This document shows positions 26,239-33,971 of a DNA stretch of 64,000 nucleotides, piece after piece. The stretch is taken from assembly GCF_002091755.1 (NCBI RefSeq), contig NZ_BDAI01000003.1, positions 186,001 to 250,000 on the forward strand, written 5' to 3'. The stretch comes from Pseudomonas nitroreducens NBRC 12694 (GTDB taxonomy: Bacteria > Pseudomonadota > Gammaproteobacteria > Pseudomonadales > Pseudomonadaceae). How positions within the stretch are numbered: the first letter of the stretch is position 1; each line of letters begins with the position of its first letter. The notes under the pieces were generated by a model that did no database searches, had not been told where the DNA came from, and saw nothing but the letters and a program-made list of their open reading frames with translations. The translations under genes were made by a program, and so were the position numbers.

Positions 26239-27591
26239 ATGCATATCCACATCCTCGGCATCTGCGGCACCTTCATGGGCTCGCTGGCCGTCCTGGCCAA
26301 GGAGCTGGGCCACCGCGTGACCGGTTCCGACGCCAACGTCTACCCGCCCATGAGCACCCAGCTGCAAGCCCAGGGCATCGAGCTGATGCAGGGCTACGAC
26401 CCCGCGCACCTGGAGCCGGCTCCGGACCTGGTGGTGGTCGGCAACGCGCTGTCGCGCGGCAACCCCGCCGTAGAATACGTGCTGAACAAGGGCCTGCCCT
26501 ACGTCTCCGGCCCGCAGTGGCTGGCCGACCACGTGCTGCAGGGCCGCTGGGTCCTGGCCGCCGCCGGCACTCACGGCAAGACCACCACCAGCAGCATGCT
26601 GGCCTGGGTGCTGGAACATGCGGGCATGAGCCCGGGCTTCCTGATCGGCGGTGTGCCGCAGAACTTCGGCGTCTCCGCGCGCCTGGGCGGCACGCCGTTC
26701 TTCGTGGTCGAGGCCGACGAGTACGACAGCGCCTTCTTCGACAAGCGCTCGAAGTTCGTCCACTACCACCCGCGCACGGCGATCCTGAACAACCTGGAAT
26801 TCGACCACGCGGACATCTTCCCTGACCTCGCCGCCATCGAGCGGCAGTTCCACCACCTGGTGCGGACCATTCCCGGTGAAGGCCTGGTCATCCACCCCAC
26901 CTCCGAAACCGCGCTCAAGCGGGTGATCGACATGGGTTGCTGGACGCCGGTGCAGACCACCGGCGAAGGCGGCCAGTGGCAGGCGCGCCTGCTCAGCGAA
27001 GACGGCTCGCACTTCGAAGTCCTGTTCGACGGCAAACCCCAGGGCACCGTGGACTGGGAACTGACCGGCCAGCACAACGTCGCCAACGCGCTGGCCTGCC
27101 TCGCGGCGGCCCGTCATGTCGGTGTGGTGCCGGAGCTGGGCTGTGCTGCGCTGTCGGCCTTCAAGAGCGTCAAGCGGCGCATGGAGAAGGTCGCCGAGGT
27201 CAACGGCGTGACTATCTACGACGACTTCGCCCACCACCCGACTGCCATCGCCACCACCCTCGATGGCCTGCGCAAGCGCGTCGGTGATGCCAAGGTCATT
27301 GCCGTGGTCGAGCCGCGCTCCAACTCCATGAAGCTCGGCGCCCACCGCGACGGCCTGCCGGAGTCCGTGGTGCAGGCCGACAACGTGTTCTGGTACGCCC
27401 CGCCGAACCTCGGCTGGGACCTGGCCGCCACCGTGGCCGGCTCCACCGTGCCCACCCAAGTGTGCGATTCGCTGGAGGCCATCATCGAGGGTGTGAAGGC
27501 CATCGCCACGCCGGGCACCCAGGTGGTGGTCATGAGCAACGGCGGTTTCGGCGGCCTGCACGGCAAGCTGGCCCAGGCGCTGGAGGGCTGA
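26239..27591 (+). CDS. mpl: UDP-N-acetylmuramate:L-alanyl-gamma-D-glutamyl-meso-diaminopimelate ligase
   Basis: A 450-residue Mur ligase of peptidoglycan recycling. ATG 26239 (GCAGGAGTCTGC upstream) gives the N-terminal nucleotide fold IHILGICGTFMGSLAVLA. The ATP-binding AAAGTHGKTTTSSML is at about 108-122, ILNNLEFDHADIF is the conserved carbamylated-lysine region, and DDFAHHPTAIATTLDGL the C-terminal domain signature. It joins recycled tripeptide to UDP-MurNAc. ubiX starts 2 nt after its stop, as in many pseudomonads. Confidence 0.96.
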   Translation: MHIHILGICGTFMGSLAVLAKELGHRVTGSDANVYPPMSTQLQAQGIELMQGYDPAHLEPAPDLVVVGNALSRGNPAVEYVLNKGLPYVSGPQWLADHVLQGRWVLAAAGTHGKTTTSSMLAWVLEHAGMSPGFLIGGVPQNFGVSARLGGTPFFVVEADEYDSAFFDKRSKFVHYHPRTAILNNLEFDHADIFPDLAAIERQFHHLVRTIPGEGLVIHPTSETALKRVIDMGCWTPVQTTGEGGQWQARLLSEDGSHFEVLFDGKPQGTVDWELTGQHNVANALACLAAARHVGVVPELGCAALSAFKSVKRRMEKVAEVNGVTIYDDFAHHPTAIATTLDGLRKRVGDAKVIAVVEPRSNSMKLGAHRDGLPESVVQADNVFWYAPPNLGWDLAATVAGSTVPTQVCDSLEAIIEGVKAIATPGTQVVVMSNGGFGGLHGKLAQALEG

Positions 27592-27593
27592 GC

Positions 27594-28223
27594 ATGGGGG
27601 GAGCCGAACGCGTCACCCTCGCCATGACCGGTGCCTCCGGTGCCCAGTACGGCCTGCGACTGCTCGACTGCCTGGTGCAGGAAGACCGCGAGGTGCACTT
27701 CCTCATCTCCAAGGCCGCGCAACTGGTGGTGGCCACCGAGACCGACGTGACCCTGCCGAGCAAGCCGCAGGCGATGCAGGCCTTTCTCAGCGAGTACACC
27801 GGCGCCGCCCCTGGGCAGATCCGCGTGTACGGCAAGGAAGACTGGATGGCCCCGGTGGCTTCCGGCTCCGGCGCGCCCAGCGCGATGGTGGTGGTGCCCT
27901 GCTCGACGGGGACGCTCTCGGCCATCGCCACCGGCGCCTGCAACAACCTGATCGAACGCGCCGCCGACGTGGCACTGAAGGAGCGCCGCCAACTGATCCT
28001 GGTGCCGCGTGAGGCACCGTTCTCCAGCATCCACCTGGAGAACATGCTCAAGCTGTCCAATATGGGCGCGGTGATCCTGCCGGCCGCTCCGGGCTTCTAT
28101 CACCAGCCGCAGACGGTGGACGACCTGATCGACTTCGTCGTCGCGCGCATCCTCAATCAACTGGGCATCCCCCAGGACATGCTGCCGCGCTGGGGCGAAC
28201 ACCATCTTGTCAGTGACGAATAA
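27594..28223 (+). CDS. ubiX: Flavin prenyltransferase UbiX
   Basis: A 209-residue enzyme that prenylates FMN to make the cofactor of the UbiD decarboxylase in ubiquinone synthesis. Signatures are TGASGAQYGLRLLDCL at the N-terminus, VVPCSTGTLSAIATGACNNLIERAADVALKE and LILVPREAPFSSIHLENML. It follows mpl by two bases and overlaps the following small lipoprotein gene. Confidence 0.96.
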   Translation: MGGAERVTLAMTGASGAQYGLRLLDCLVQEDREVHFLISKAAQLVVATETDVTLPSKPQAMQAFLSEYTGAAPGQIRVYGKEDWMAPVASGSGAPSAMVVVPCSTGTLSAIATGACNNLIERAADVALKERRQLILVPREAPFSSIHLENMLKLSNMGAVILPAAPGFYHQPQTVDDLIDFVVARILNQLGIPQDMLPRWGEHHLVSDE

Positions 28224-28500
28224 GCTCCTCGCCACCCTGCTGCTGTTGCAATTGGGCGGTTGCGCCACCGTGAAGACCCTCAACGACAGCCGCCCCGGCG
28301 ATCCGCTGATCTACGCCGGCACCCGGCTGGACTGGTATTCGCTGAATGGCGGCTGCTGCCCGAAGGATCATTTCGGCACCGACGCGCCGGCCTATCCCGG
28401 CCTCGACCTGCCCGGCAGCGCGCTGCTCGACACCTTGCTGCTGCCTCTGTCGATCGCCGCGGAACTGGGGGTTGGCCTGCAGGTGTGGGGCGGGAACTGA
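28213..28500 (+). CDS. YceK/YidQ-type (DUF1375) small lipoprotein
   Basis: A 95-residue lipoprotein with a lipobox LQLGGC (Cys at about residue 17) and YceK-like blocks YAGTRLDWYSLNG and PGLDLPGSALLDTLLLPLSIAAEL. GTG 28213 is preferred over TTG 28207 because it gives the shortest typical signal sequence; both lie inside ubiX, so translation is coupled. The ribosome site is weak. Function of the family is unknown. Confidence 0.82.
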   Translation: MTNKLLATLLLLQLGGCATVKTLNDSRPGDPLIYAGTRLDWYSLNGGCCPKDHFGTDAPAYPGLDLPGSALLDTLLLPLSIAAELGVGLQVWGGN

Positions 28501-28510
28501 GCCCGATCCT

Positions 28511-28534
28511 GTAGGAGCGAGCTTGCTCGCGAAC
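28511..28534 (+). repeat. Pseudomonas REP element
   Basis: GTAGGAGCGAGCTTGCTCGCGAAC, containing the CGAGC/GCTCG palindromic core, a frequent intergenic REP of this genus. Single copy here, 10 bp after the lipoprotein gene. Confidence 0.85.
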
Positions 28535-28555
28535 GGGGTTTGGTGCGGTGGCCGG

Positions 28556-28704
28556 CCCTCACCCTAACCCTCTCCCAAAGGGAGAGGGGACTGATCGGTG
28601 CTGTCCGGGCAGCGCATCGCTCCCTGAAACATCAGGAGAACTGTGGCCGTTACTTGTCGCGGAGGACTGCTCCCTCTCCCATTGGGAGAGGGTTGGGGTG
28701 AGGG
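28556..28704. repeat. Long imperfect palindromic repeat, copy B
   Basis: Arms identical to those of copy A at 21935-22049 (CCCTCACCCTAACCCTCTCCC and mirror) but with a longer, different middle (149 bp in total), so only the ends are conserved. It again sits between convergent genes. Confidence 0.8.
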
Positions 28705-28760
28705 GAAGGCCTGGGCATCGTTTTTCCAGAAGAAGACCATTGCCCTACCGGCCAGGAAGG

Positions 28761-29402
28761 TCACTTGCCCAGCTTGCGCAACTCGTCCGATTCGACGACG
28801 CGGCTACCCTTGCCGGTTTCCAGCGCCAGGCGCCAGAGCGCGCGGGCCAGGGCGATGGCTTCGATGCCGTGCAGCTTGCCCGGCAGGATGCGCGAGAAGG
28901 GCGCGGCGAGCAGTTCGGCGAGGCGGATTTCCTCACGCTGACCCAGTAGCAGCGATGGCCGTGCGATGGTCAGCTGCGGCCAGCCTTGCTGGCGCAGGGC
29001 ATCCTCCAACTCGCCCTTGACCCGGCTGTAGAAGATCGACGACTTGCTGTCCGCGCCCAGTGCGCTGACCACGATATAGTGCCGCGCGCCGAGTGCCAGG
29101 CCACGCTCGCCCAGGGCCAGCGGCAGGTCGAAGTCGACACTGCGGAAGGCCTCCTCGGAGCCGGCTTCCTTGAGCGTGGTGCCCAGGCAGCAGAACACCG
29201 TGTCCACCGGCTGGACCAGGTGCGGGATGAGCTCGGCCAGCGGGCCGATGGGGTTTTCCAGGCGTGGGTGCTCCGCCAGCTTCCTTCGGGCCGGAGCGAT
29301 GACGCGCTTGACCGTGGGCTCGTTGAGCATGCGGTCGAGCAGATGTTCACCGGTCAGGCCGGTGGCGCCCGCTAGCAGGATATTCGTCGGTTTCGAGTAC
29401 AT
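28761..29402 (-). CDS. NAD(P)-binding Rossmann-fold oxidoreductase (HTATIP2/TIP30-like)
   Basis: A 213-residue atypical short-chain dehydrogenase. The cofactor motif GATGLTGEHLL is at the N-terminus, followed by FCCLGTTLKEAGSEEAFRSVDFDL and the VSALGADSKSSIFYSRVKGELEDAL block, where Tyr and Lys are spaced as in TIP30-type proteins. Substrate unknown. It ends against a repeat element and starts 30 bp after the MORN-caspase gene, in the same direction, so both could share a transcript. Confidence 0.85.
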   Translation of the reverse strand: MYSKPTNILLAGATGLTGEHLLDRMLNEPTVKRVIAPARRKLAEHPRLENPIGPLAELIPHLVQPVDTVFCCLGTTLKEAGSEEAFRSVDFDLPLALGERGLALGARHYIVVSALGADSKSSIFYSRVKGELEDALRQQGWPQLTIARPSLLLGQREEIRLAELLAAPFSRILPGKLHGIEAIALARALWRLALETGKGSRVVESDELRKLGK

Positions 29403-29432
29403 CTGTGTTTCCCCTCTGACACACTTTCCAGC

Positions 29433-31163
29433 TTAGTTGCCACCCTGTCGTTTTGCCTGCGCATCGGTATTGCCGAGCGCCAGCTCTCCGTGCGACTGCT
29501 GCGCGCGCAGGGCCTGCCAGCGAGTAATGACCGCCTTCGGCGCCCAGAGTTGCGGCTCCGATGGTTCGAACTCTTCCTCCTTCTCGCGCTTGGCCACGGT
29601 AGCGCTGGCCAGCGTGAAGGCTTGCTTGAGGTCGTCGGTCTGCCGGAGGGCCTTGGCAAAGAGCGCGTCGCCGAAGTAGGTGAAGTCGGCCTCCTCGGAG
29701 CAGCCGAAGGACACCCGGTCGCTGCGTGCGGCGGTCATGATCAGGGTCTTGTCGTCCTTGAGCGCGGGGATGAAGCCACCGCTGTAGCAGGCGGAAATCA
29801 CCAGCACCTTGTCGCGGTCCTTGAGCGGGGCGAGCAGGCTGGCCAGTTCGCTGGCCGGCAGGTCGTCGAGCTTGAGCCCCGGCATGTCCAGCACCAGCTG
29901 GTGGTCATGGGAGCCATGGCTGGTCAGGTAGATGAACACCAGGTCTTCCGGGCCGCTGCGTTCGGCGATGGTGCGCAGGGTGCGGGCCAGGGTTTCTCGG
30001 GTGGCCATGGGGCGGTCGGCAAGGTGGTCGCGATGGTTCACCAGGCGCACCACGCCGCGCGCGCCGAAGCGTTCGCCGAGCAGGTTGGCGACGTAGTCGG
30101 CCTCGCGCAGGAACACGCTCTGCTTGCCGTCGCCGCCGAGGCTGACGCCATAGAGTTCGATCGCCGGAGTGGATGGCGGGAGGGCGGCCAGTTCCTTCTC
30201 CAGCAACGCGCCCTGTTCCAGCAAGCCGACTTCCAGTGGATTGGGCAGCCGCTTGCCGGTGGCATCCTGGCGCAGTTGCCCGGCATTCCAGACGCCTTTC
30301 TGCAGACTGCCGTCGCTGCGGGTGAGGGTGCCTTCGCCCGAGTATTCGCCGCGGGCGAAGCCGCCGCTGTAGACCTGGCCATCGGAGCGCGTCAGCGTGC
30401 CCTTGCCGTCGAAGCGCCAGAAGCGGAACTCGCCCTGGTAGCGGCTGCCGTCGGTGCCGATGAACTCGCCCGGCCCGCTCAGCGCGCCAGCCTTGAAGCG
30501 GCCGAACCAGACATCGCCGTCGGCATTCTGGAAGCGCCCGGTCCCCTCGAACTGGTCGTTGCGGAACTCGCCGCTGTACTGGTCGCCCGCCTCGTCGCGG
30601 AAGATGCCCTTACCCTCCAGCACGCCGTTCCTGAAGGTGCCGCTGTACTGGTTGCCCAGGCTGTCCCGACGGGCGCCTTCGCCGTTGGCCTCGCCCTTGG
30701 CGAAGGCACCCTGGTGGCGGGTGCCGTCGGGCTGTTCGAGGCTGCCCAGGCCTTCGTAGCGACCCTTGCGGAAACCGCCGCTGTAGGTAGTGCCGCCCTG
30801 CGCAAGGCGGCCTTCGCCGTCGAACTCGCCGCGCTTGAACTGGCCTTCGTAGACGCTGCCGTCGGCATATTGCAGGCGGCCGCGCCCTTCGAATATTCCG
30901 TTGCGGAACTCACCTTCGTAGCTTGTACCGTTGCCGTCGTTCCATTTGCCCTGGCCGCTCTGCAGGCCCTTGTCGAAGCCGCCCTCGTACCAGGCGCCGT
31001 TGCTGTAATCGAGCCGCCCCGGCCCCTGCAGTTGACCGTTCACCAGCTCGCCGCGGTAGCGCGCGCCGTCGGGCAGGCGGGCGTCCGGTGGCGTCAGTGG
31101 TTCGCCCTCGCCGCAGGCAGCGAGGAACAGGACGAGGCTCAGGGGAAGTAGGTGGCGTGGCAT
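29433..31163 (-). CDS. Lipoprotein with MORN repeats and a C-terminal caspase-like (peptidase C14) domain
   Basis: A 576-residue protein starting at ATG 31163. Residues 1-17 form a lipoprotein signal with lipobox LAAC, so it is membrane-anchored, probably on the outer membrane. From about 33 to 295 there are about eleven MORN repeats (Y-G/E-G-x-G-L/R pattern, each 22-24 residues). The C-terminal part (about 335-560) is caspase-like: IELYGVSLGGDGK, the catalytic His in LTSHGSHDHQ (H416) and the catalytic Cys in VISACYSGGF (C459). MORN motifs often bind lipids or proteins. Substrate and role are unknown. Confidence 0.9.
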   Translation of the reverse strand: MPRHLLPLSLVLFLAACGEGEPLTPPDARLPDGARYRGELVNGQLQGPGRLDYSNGAWYEGGFDKGLQSGQGKWNDGNGTSYEGEFRNGIFEGRGRLQYADGSVYEGQFKRGEFDGEGRLAQGGTTYSGGFRKGRYEGLGSLEQPDGTRHQGAFAKGEANGEGARRDSLGNQYSGTFRNGVLEGKGIFRDEAGDQYSGEFRNDQFEGTGRFQNADGDVWFGRFKAGALSGPGEFIGTDGSRYQGEFRFWRFDGKGTLTRSDGQVYSGGFARGEYSGEGTLTRSDGSLQKGVWNAGQLRQDATGKRLPNPLEVGLLEQGALLEKELAALPPSTPAIELYGVSLGGDGKQSVFLREADYVANLLGERFGARGVVRLVNHRDHLADRPMATRETLARTLRTIAERSGPEDLVFIYLTSHGSHDHQLVLDMPGLKLDDLPASELASLLAPLKDRDKVLVISACYSGGFIPALKDDKTLIMTAARSDRVSFGCSEEADFTYFGDALFAKALRQTDDLKQAFTLASATVAKREKEEEFEPSEPQLWAPKAVITRWQALRAQQSHGELALGNTDAQAKRQGGN

Positions 31164-31207
31164 CGGGAGGCTCGAATCGGCGGAGGGGCGCACTGGCAGT
31201 GTGACGC

Positions 31208-31235
31208 AAAAAAGCCCGCGGTCGCGGGCTTTTTT
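31208..31235 (-). terminator. Intrinsic terminator of the MaoC gene (symmetrical)
   Basis: A 7-bp stem GCCCGCG/CGCGGGC flanked by A6 and T6, functional on either strand. It lies between the MaoC gene and the MORN-caspase gene, both on the minus strand. Confidence 0.85.
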
Positions 31236-31256
31236 CTCATCGCTGCGAGCGGGCCG

Positions 31257-31712
31257 TCAGACGAAGCACAGGCTCAGGGATTCGGCGATGTAGGCCGGCT
31301 TGGGCAGGCCTTCGATCTCCAGGGTGCAGCGCGCCTTGATCAACCACTGGCCGGGGTTCTTCTCGGTGATGTCGGTGATGGTCACCTGCAGGCGCACGCG
31401 CGAATCCACCGGTACCGGCTGGATGAAACGCACGCTGTCCAGGCCGTAGTTGACCACCATCTTTGGGTTTTCCGGCAGGACCAGCAGGCCCTCGCAGAGT
31501 TTCGGGATCAGCGACAGCGACAGGAAGCCATGGGCGATGGTGCCGCCGAAGGGCGTCTTCTTCGCCTTTTCCGGGTCGACGTGGATGAACTGGTGGTCCT
31601 CGGTGCACTCGGCGAACTGGTTGATGCGCTGTTGATCGATGGTGATCCACTGCGAATGGCCCAGGTCCTTGCCGATGTAGTCCTTCAGTGCGCTTACGGG
31701 TACGAATGCCAT
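31257..31712 (-). CDS. MaoC-like hot-dog dehydratase/hydratase
   Basis: A 151-residue hot-dog protein of the (R)-specific enoyl hydratase type. The dyad residues Asp and His lie in TEDHQFIHVD (about 37-46), followed by the hydratase block TPFGGTIAHGFLSLSLI. Such enzymes hydrate trans-2-enoyl-CoA to (R)-3-hydroxyacyl-CoA. It is monocistronic with its own terminator. The acyl chain length is not predictable. Confidence 0.88.
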   Translation of the reverse strand: MAFVPVSALKDYIGKDLGHSQWITIDQQRINQFAECTEDHQFIHVDPEKAKKTPFGGTIAHGFLSLSLIPKLCEGLLVLPENPKMVVNYGLDSVRFIQPVPVDSRVRLQVTITDITEKNPGQWLIKARCTLEIEGLPKPAYIAESLSLCFV

Positions 31713-31880
31713 GTTTCCTCCGGGGAATGCGTTGTTCTTCTAGTACGGCCTACGTGAAATCCGCCTGTAGATCAGCATGGCGCCCAGGAGCGGTCAAGCA
31801 TTCATGCTTTGGGCGAATGCCGCGCCATAGCGGGCGCTGGGCGGGCATAATGTCGGCATATTGCGCTGGAGATCTTTCTG

Positions 31881-32243
31881 ATGTTGCTACGCGGCCTGAC
31901 CTGGCTGGTGCTGTTCCAACTGCTCGGCACGGGCCTGAATGCTCTCATCCTGCACATGATCCCCGGCCCGATCATTGGGCTGGTGCTGCTGTTCGCCTTC
32001 CTGGTGTGGAACGGCGAGGTGAGCAAGCCGGTCAACGAGGCGGCTGCCTCGCTGCTGCGCTACCTGCCGCTGTTGCTGGTGCCGGCGGCGGTCGGTGTTA
32101 TGGCCTACGCGAAGCAGATCGCCGCGGACTTCTGGGCGATCGCCGGCGCACTGGCGTTGTCGCTGCTGGTGTCCTTCGTGTTCGCCGGCTGGCTGATGCA
32201 GAAGCTCATCGACCGCCAGCGCAAGCAGAAGGAGAACGCCTGA
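31881..32243 (+). CDS. CidA/LrgA-family holin-like membrane protein
   Basis: A 120-residue protein with four hydrophobic segments, the LrgA block HMIPGPIIGLVLLFAFL and RYLPLLLVPAAVGVM, and a charged C-terminal tail. Members are small exporters/holin-like proteins that in plants and some bacteria move glycolate/pyruvate, and in staphylococci affect autolysis. The stop overlaps the next gene's ATG (TGATG), forming an lrgAB-type pair. Confidence 0.9.
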   Translation: MLLRGLTWLVLFQLLGTGLNALILHMIPGPIIGLVLLFAFLVWNGEVSKPVNEAAASLLRYLPLLLVPAAVGVMAYAKQIAADFWAIAGALALSLLVSFVFAGWLMQKLIDRQRKQKENA

Positions 32244-32956
32244 TGTTCGACTGGCAAGGCGCGGTGGACTCCGTTATCCACCATCCGCTGTTCTGCGTTG
32301 GCGTCACCCTGGGCGCTTATCAGTTGGCGCTGGCCGCCTATGAGCGTACACGCTGGGTATTCCTGCAGCCGGTGCTGGTGTCGATGCTGATCGTTATCGC
32401 GGTGCTGCTGGCGTGCGGCATCGACTACAGCGAGTACAGCAACAGTGCCAAGGTGCTGACCATCCTCCTCGGCCCCGCGACCGTCGCCCTCGCCGTGCCG
32501 CTGTTCCTCAACCTCAAGCGCATCCGCCAACTGTTCTGGCCGACGCTGATTACCCTGCTGGTCGGCGGCCTGTTCGCCACCGCGCTGGGCATCGGCCTGG
32601 GCTGGCTGTTCGGCGTCGACCACGAATTGCTGATGAGCCTGGCGCCCAAGTCGGTGACTTCGCCCATCGCCATGCTGGTGGCCAGCCAGATCGGCGGCGT
32701 GGCGGCGCTGGCGGCGGTGTTCGTGCTGATTACCGGCGTGCTCGGCGCCATCCTCGGCCCGGAACTGCTGCGCCGCTTCGGCGTCCACCATCCGGCTGCG
32801 CAAGGCATGGCGCTGGGCATGACCGCCCATGCCGTGGGCACCTCCCGCGCCTTGCAGGAGGGCGAGGAATGCGGCGCCTTCGCCGCCCTGGCGATGAGCC
32901 TGATGGGCGTGGCCACCGCTGTGCTGCTACCGTTGGCGGTAGCGCTGATCGCCTGA
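32243..32956 (+). CDS. LrgB-family membrane protein
   Basis: A 237-residue protein with about seven hydrophobic segments. The LrgB signature region is LGPATVALAVPLFLNLKRI, followed by SLAPKSVTSPIAM and HPAAQGMALGMTAHAVGTSRA. It is translationally coupled to the LrgA-like gene. Together they are likely a carboxylate (pyruvate/glycolate-type) transporter or murein hydrolase exporter system; no LytSR-type regulator is adjacent. Confidence 0.92.
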   Translation: MFDWQGAVDSVIHHPLFCVGVTLGAYQLALAAYERTRWVFLQPVLVSMLIVIAVLLACGIDYSEYSNSAKVLTILLGPATVALAVPLFLNLKRIRQLFWPTLITLLVGGLFATALGIGLGWLFGVDHELLMSLAPKSVTSPIAMLVASQIGGVAALAAVFVLITGVLGAILGPELLRRFGVHHPAAQGMALGMTAHAVGTSRALQEGEECGAFAALAMSLMGVATAVLLPLAVALIA

Positions 32957-33096
32957 GAGCCTGTTGACGATCTGCTGCGCGTCGGCTGTAGGGCGTTGGC
33001 AAACGCCCTCAGATGCTCATTTACAGCAGTAAACTCCGCTCTTCAGGCGCTTGCCGCCTACTACGGCTCTAGCTCGCACGATCGTAAACAGGCTCT
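32956..33096. repeat. 141-bp element with 17-bp terminal inverted repeats
   Basis: Ends AGAGCCTGTTGACGATC and GATCGTAAACAGGCTCT are inverted copies with one mismatch. Inside are further hairpins: GGGCGTT/AACGCCC, TTTAC/GTAAA and AGGCG/CGCCT. The first base overlaps the lrgB stop codon. It has no open frame and no clear target duplication; it looks like a non-autonomous mobile or structured repeat. Confidence 0.6.
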
Positions 33097-33116
33097 GATC
33101 GAAAATGGGAGTACCC

Positions 33117-33707
33117 ATGAGTTTTCCGCTCTTCCCCCTCAATACCGTGCTGTTCCCCGGCTGCCGCCTCGACCTGCAGATCTTCGAGGCGCGCTACCTG
33201 GACATGATCGGCCGCTGCATGAAGCAGAACGGCGGATTCGGCGTGGTGGCCATCGTCGAGGGCGAGGAAGTCGGCGATGCACCGGAGCGCTACAGCCTGG
33301 TCGGCTGCGAAGCGCATATCAAGGACTGGAAGCAGCAGTCCAACGGCTTGCTGGGCATCCGTGTTGAGGGGGGGCGGCGCTTCCGCGTGCTCTCCGCCAA
33401 CGTGCAGACGGACCAGCTGACGGTGGCTGAGGTGGAGTGGCTGGACGAGCAGCCGAACCAGCCGCTGACCAAGGAACACGACGATCTCGCCGCGCTGCTC
33501 GAAGCGCTGTCCATGCACCCCATGGTGTCGGCGCTGGAGATGGGGGGCGAGGTCAATGGCCAGCAGGAACTGGCCTGCCAGCTCGCCTATCTGCTGCCCT
33601 TCGAGCGAGACCAGAAGCAGGTGCTGCTGGAGATGAGCGATCCCACCGTGCGCCTGGCGCGGATCCAGGTATTGCTGGAACAACTCCAGGGCGATTTCGT
33701 CGCCTGA
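33117..33707 (+). CDS. Lon protease N-terminal-domain (LON substrate-binding) protein
   Basis: A 196-residue protein made of a single Lon_substr_bdg domain: FPLFPLNTVLFPGCRLDLQIFEARYLDM at the N-terminus, then EGEEVGDAPERYSLVGCEAHI. There is no AAA+ or protease part. Stand-alone members are widespread with unknown function, possibly adaptor-like. ATG 33117 follows GGGAG. Confidence 0.9.
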   Translation: MSFPLFPLNTVLFPGCRLDLQIFEARYLDMIGRCMKQNGGFGVVAIVEGEEVGDAPERYSLVGCEAHIKDWKQQSNGLLGIRVEGGRRFRVLSANVQTDQLTVAEVEWLDEQPNQPLTKEHDDLAALLEALSMHPMVSALEMGGEVNGQQELACQLAYLLPFERDQKQVLLEMSDPTVRLARIQVLLEQLQGDFVA

Positions 33708-33720
33708 CCCAGCAGCTTTT

Positions 33721-33813
33721 GTAGGATCGAGGAGGGCGCCTAGCCCTTGCTCGCGAACCCGCCCAGCGCCGTCACCGCCGGTTAACTCTGTTCGCGAGCA
33801 AGCTCGCTCCTAC
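33721..33813. repeat. REP pair (one copy degenerate) in inverted orientation
   Basis: A degraded copy (33721-33758, GTAGGATCGAGGAGG...TTGCTCGCGAAC) faces a full copy at 33791-33813 (TTCGCGAGCAAGCTCGCTCCTAC). It separates the convergent LON-domain and prpF genes. The next 150 bp hold another REP-like palindrome (GCGGACTCCGTCCGCGA and ATCGCGGATGAATCCGC) and a weak hairpin at 33930-33941. Confidence 0.75.
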
Positions 33814-33971
33814 CGGGATTGCCTTTCGGTGTGGCTTGCGTGGGGGCGGACTCCGTCCGCGATCTGCCCCGCTGCCGCGCAAAACCATCGCGGATGAATC
33901 CGCTCCGACGCGACCTGAAACGACAAAGCCCGCATGTGCGGACCTTGTGTATTCACGGGTCTGGCGAAGGA

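Noticed and set aside
33930..33941. CCGCA/TGCGG hairpin after prpF as a terminator
   Set aside because: Only a 5-bp stem with three U; too weak to call.
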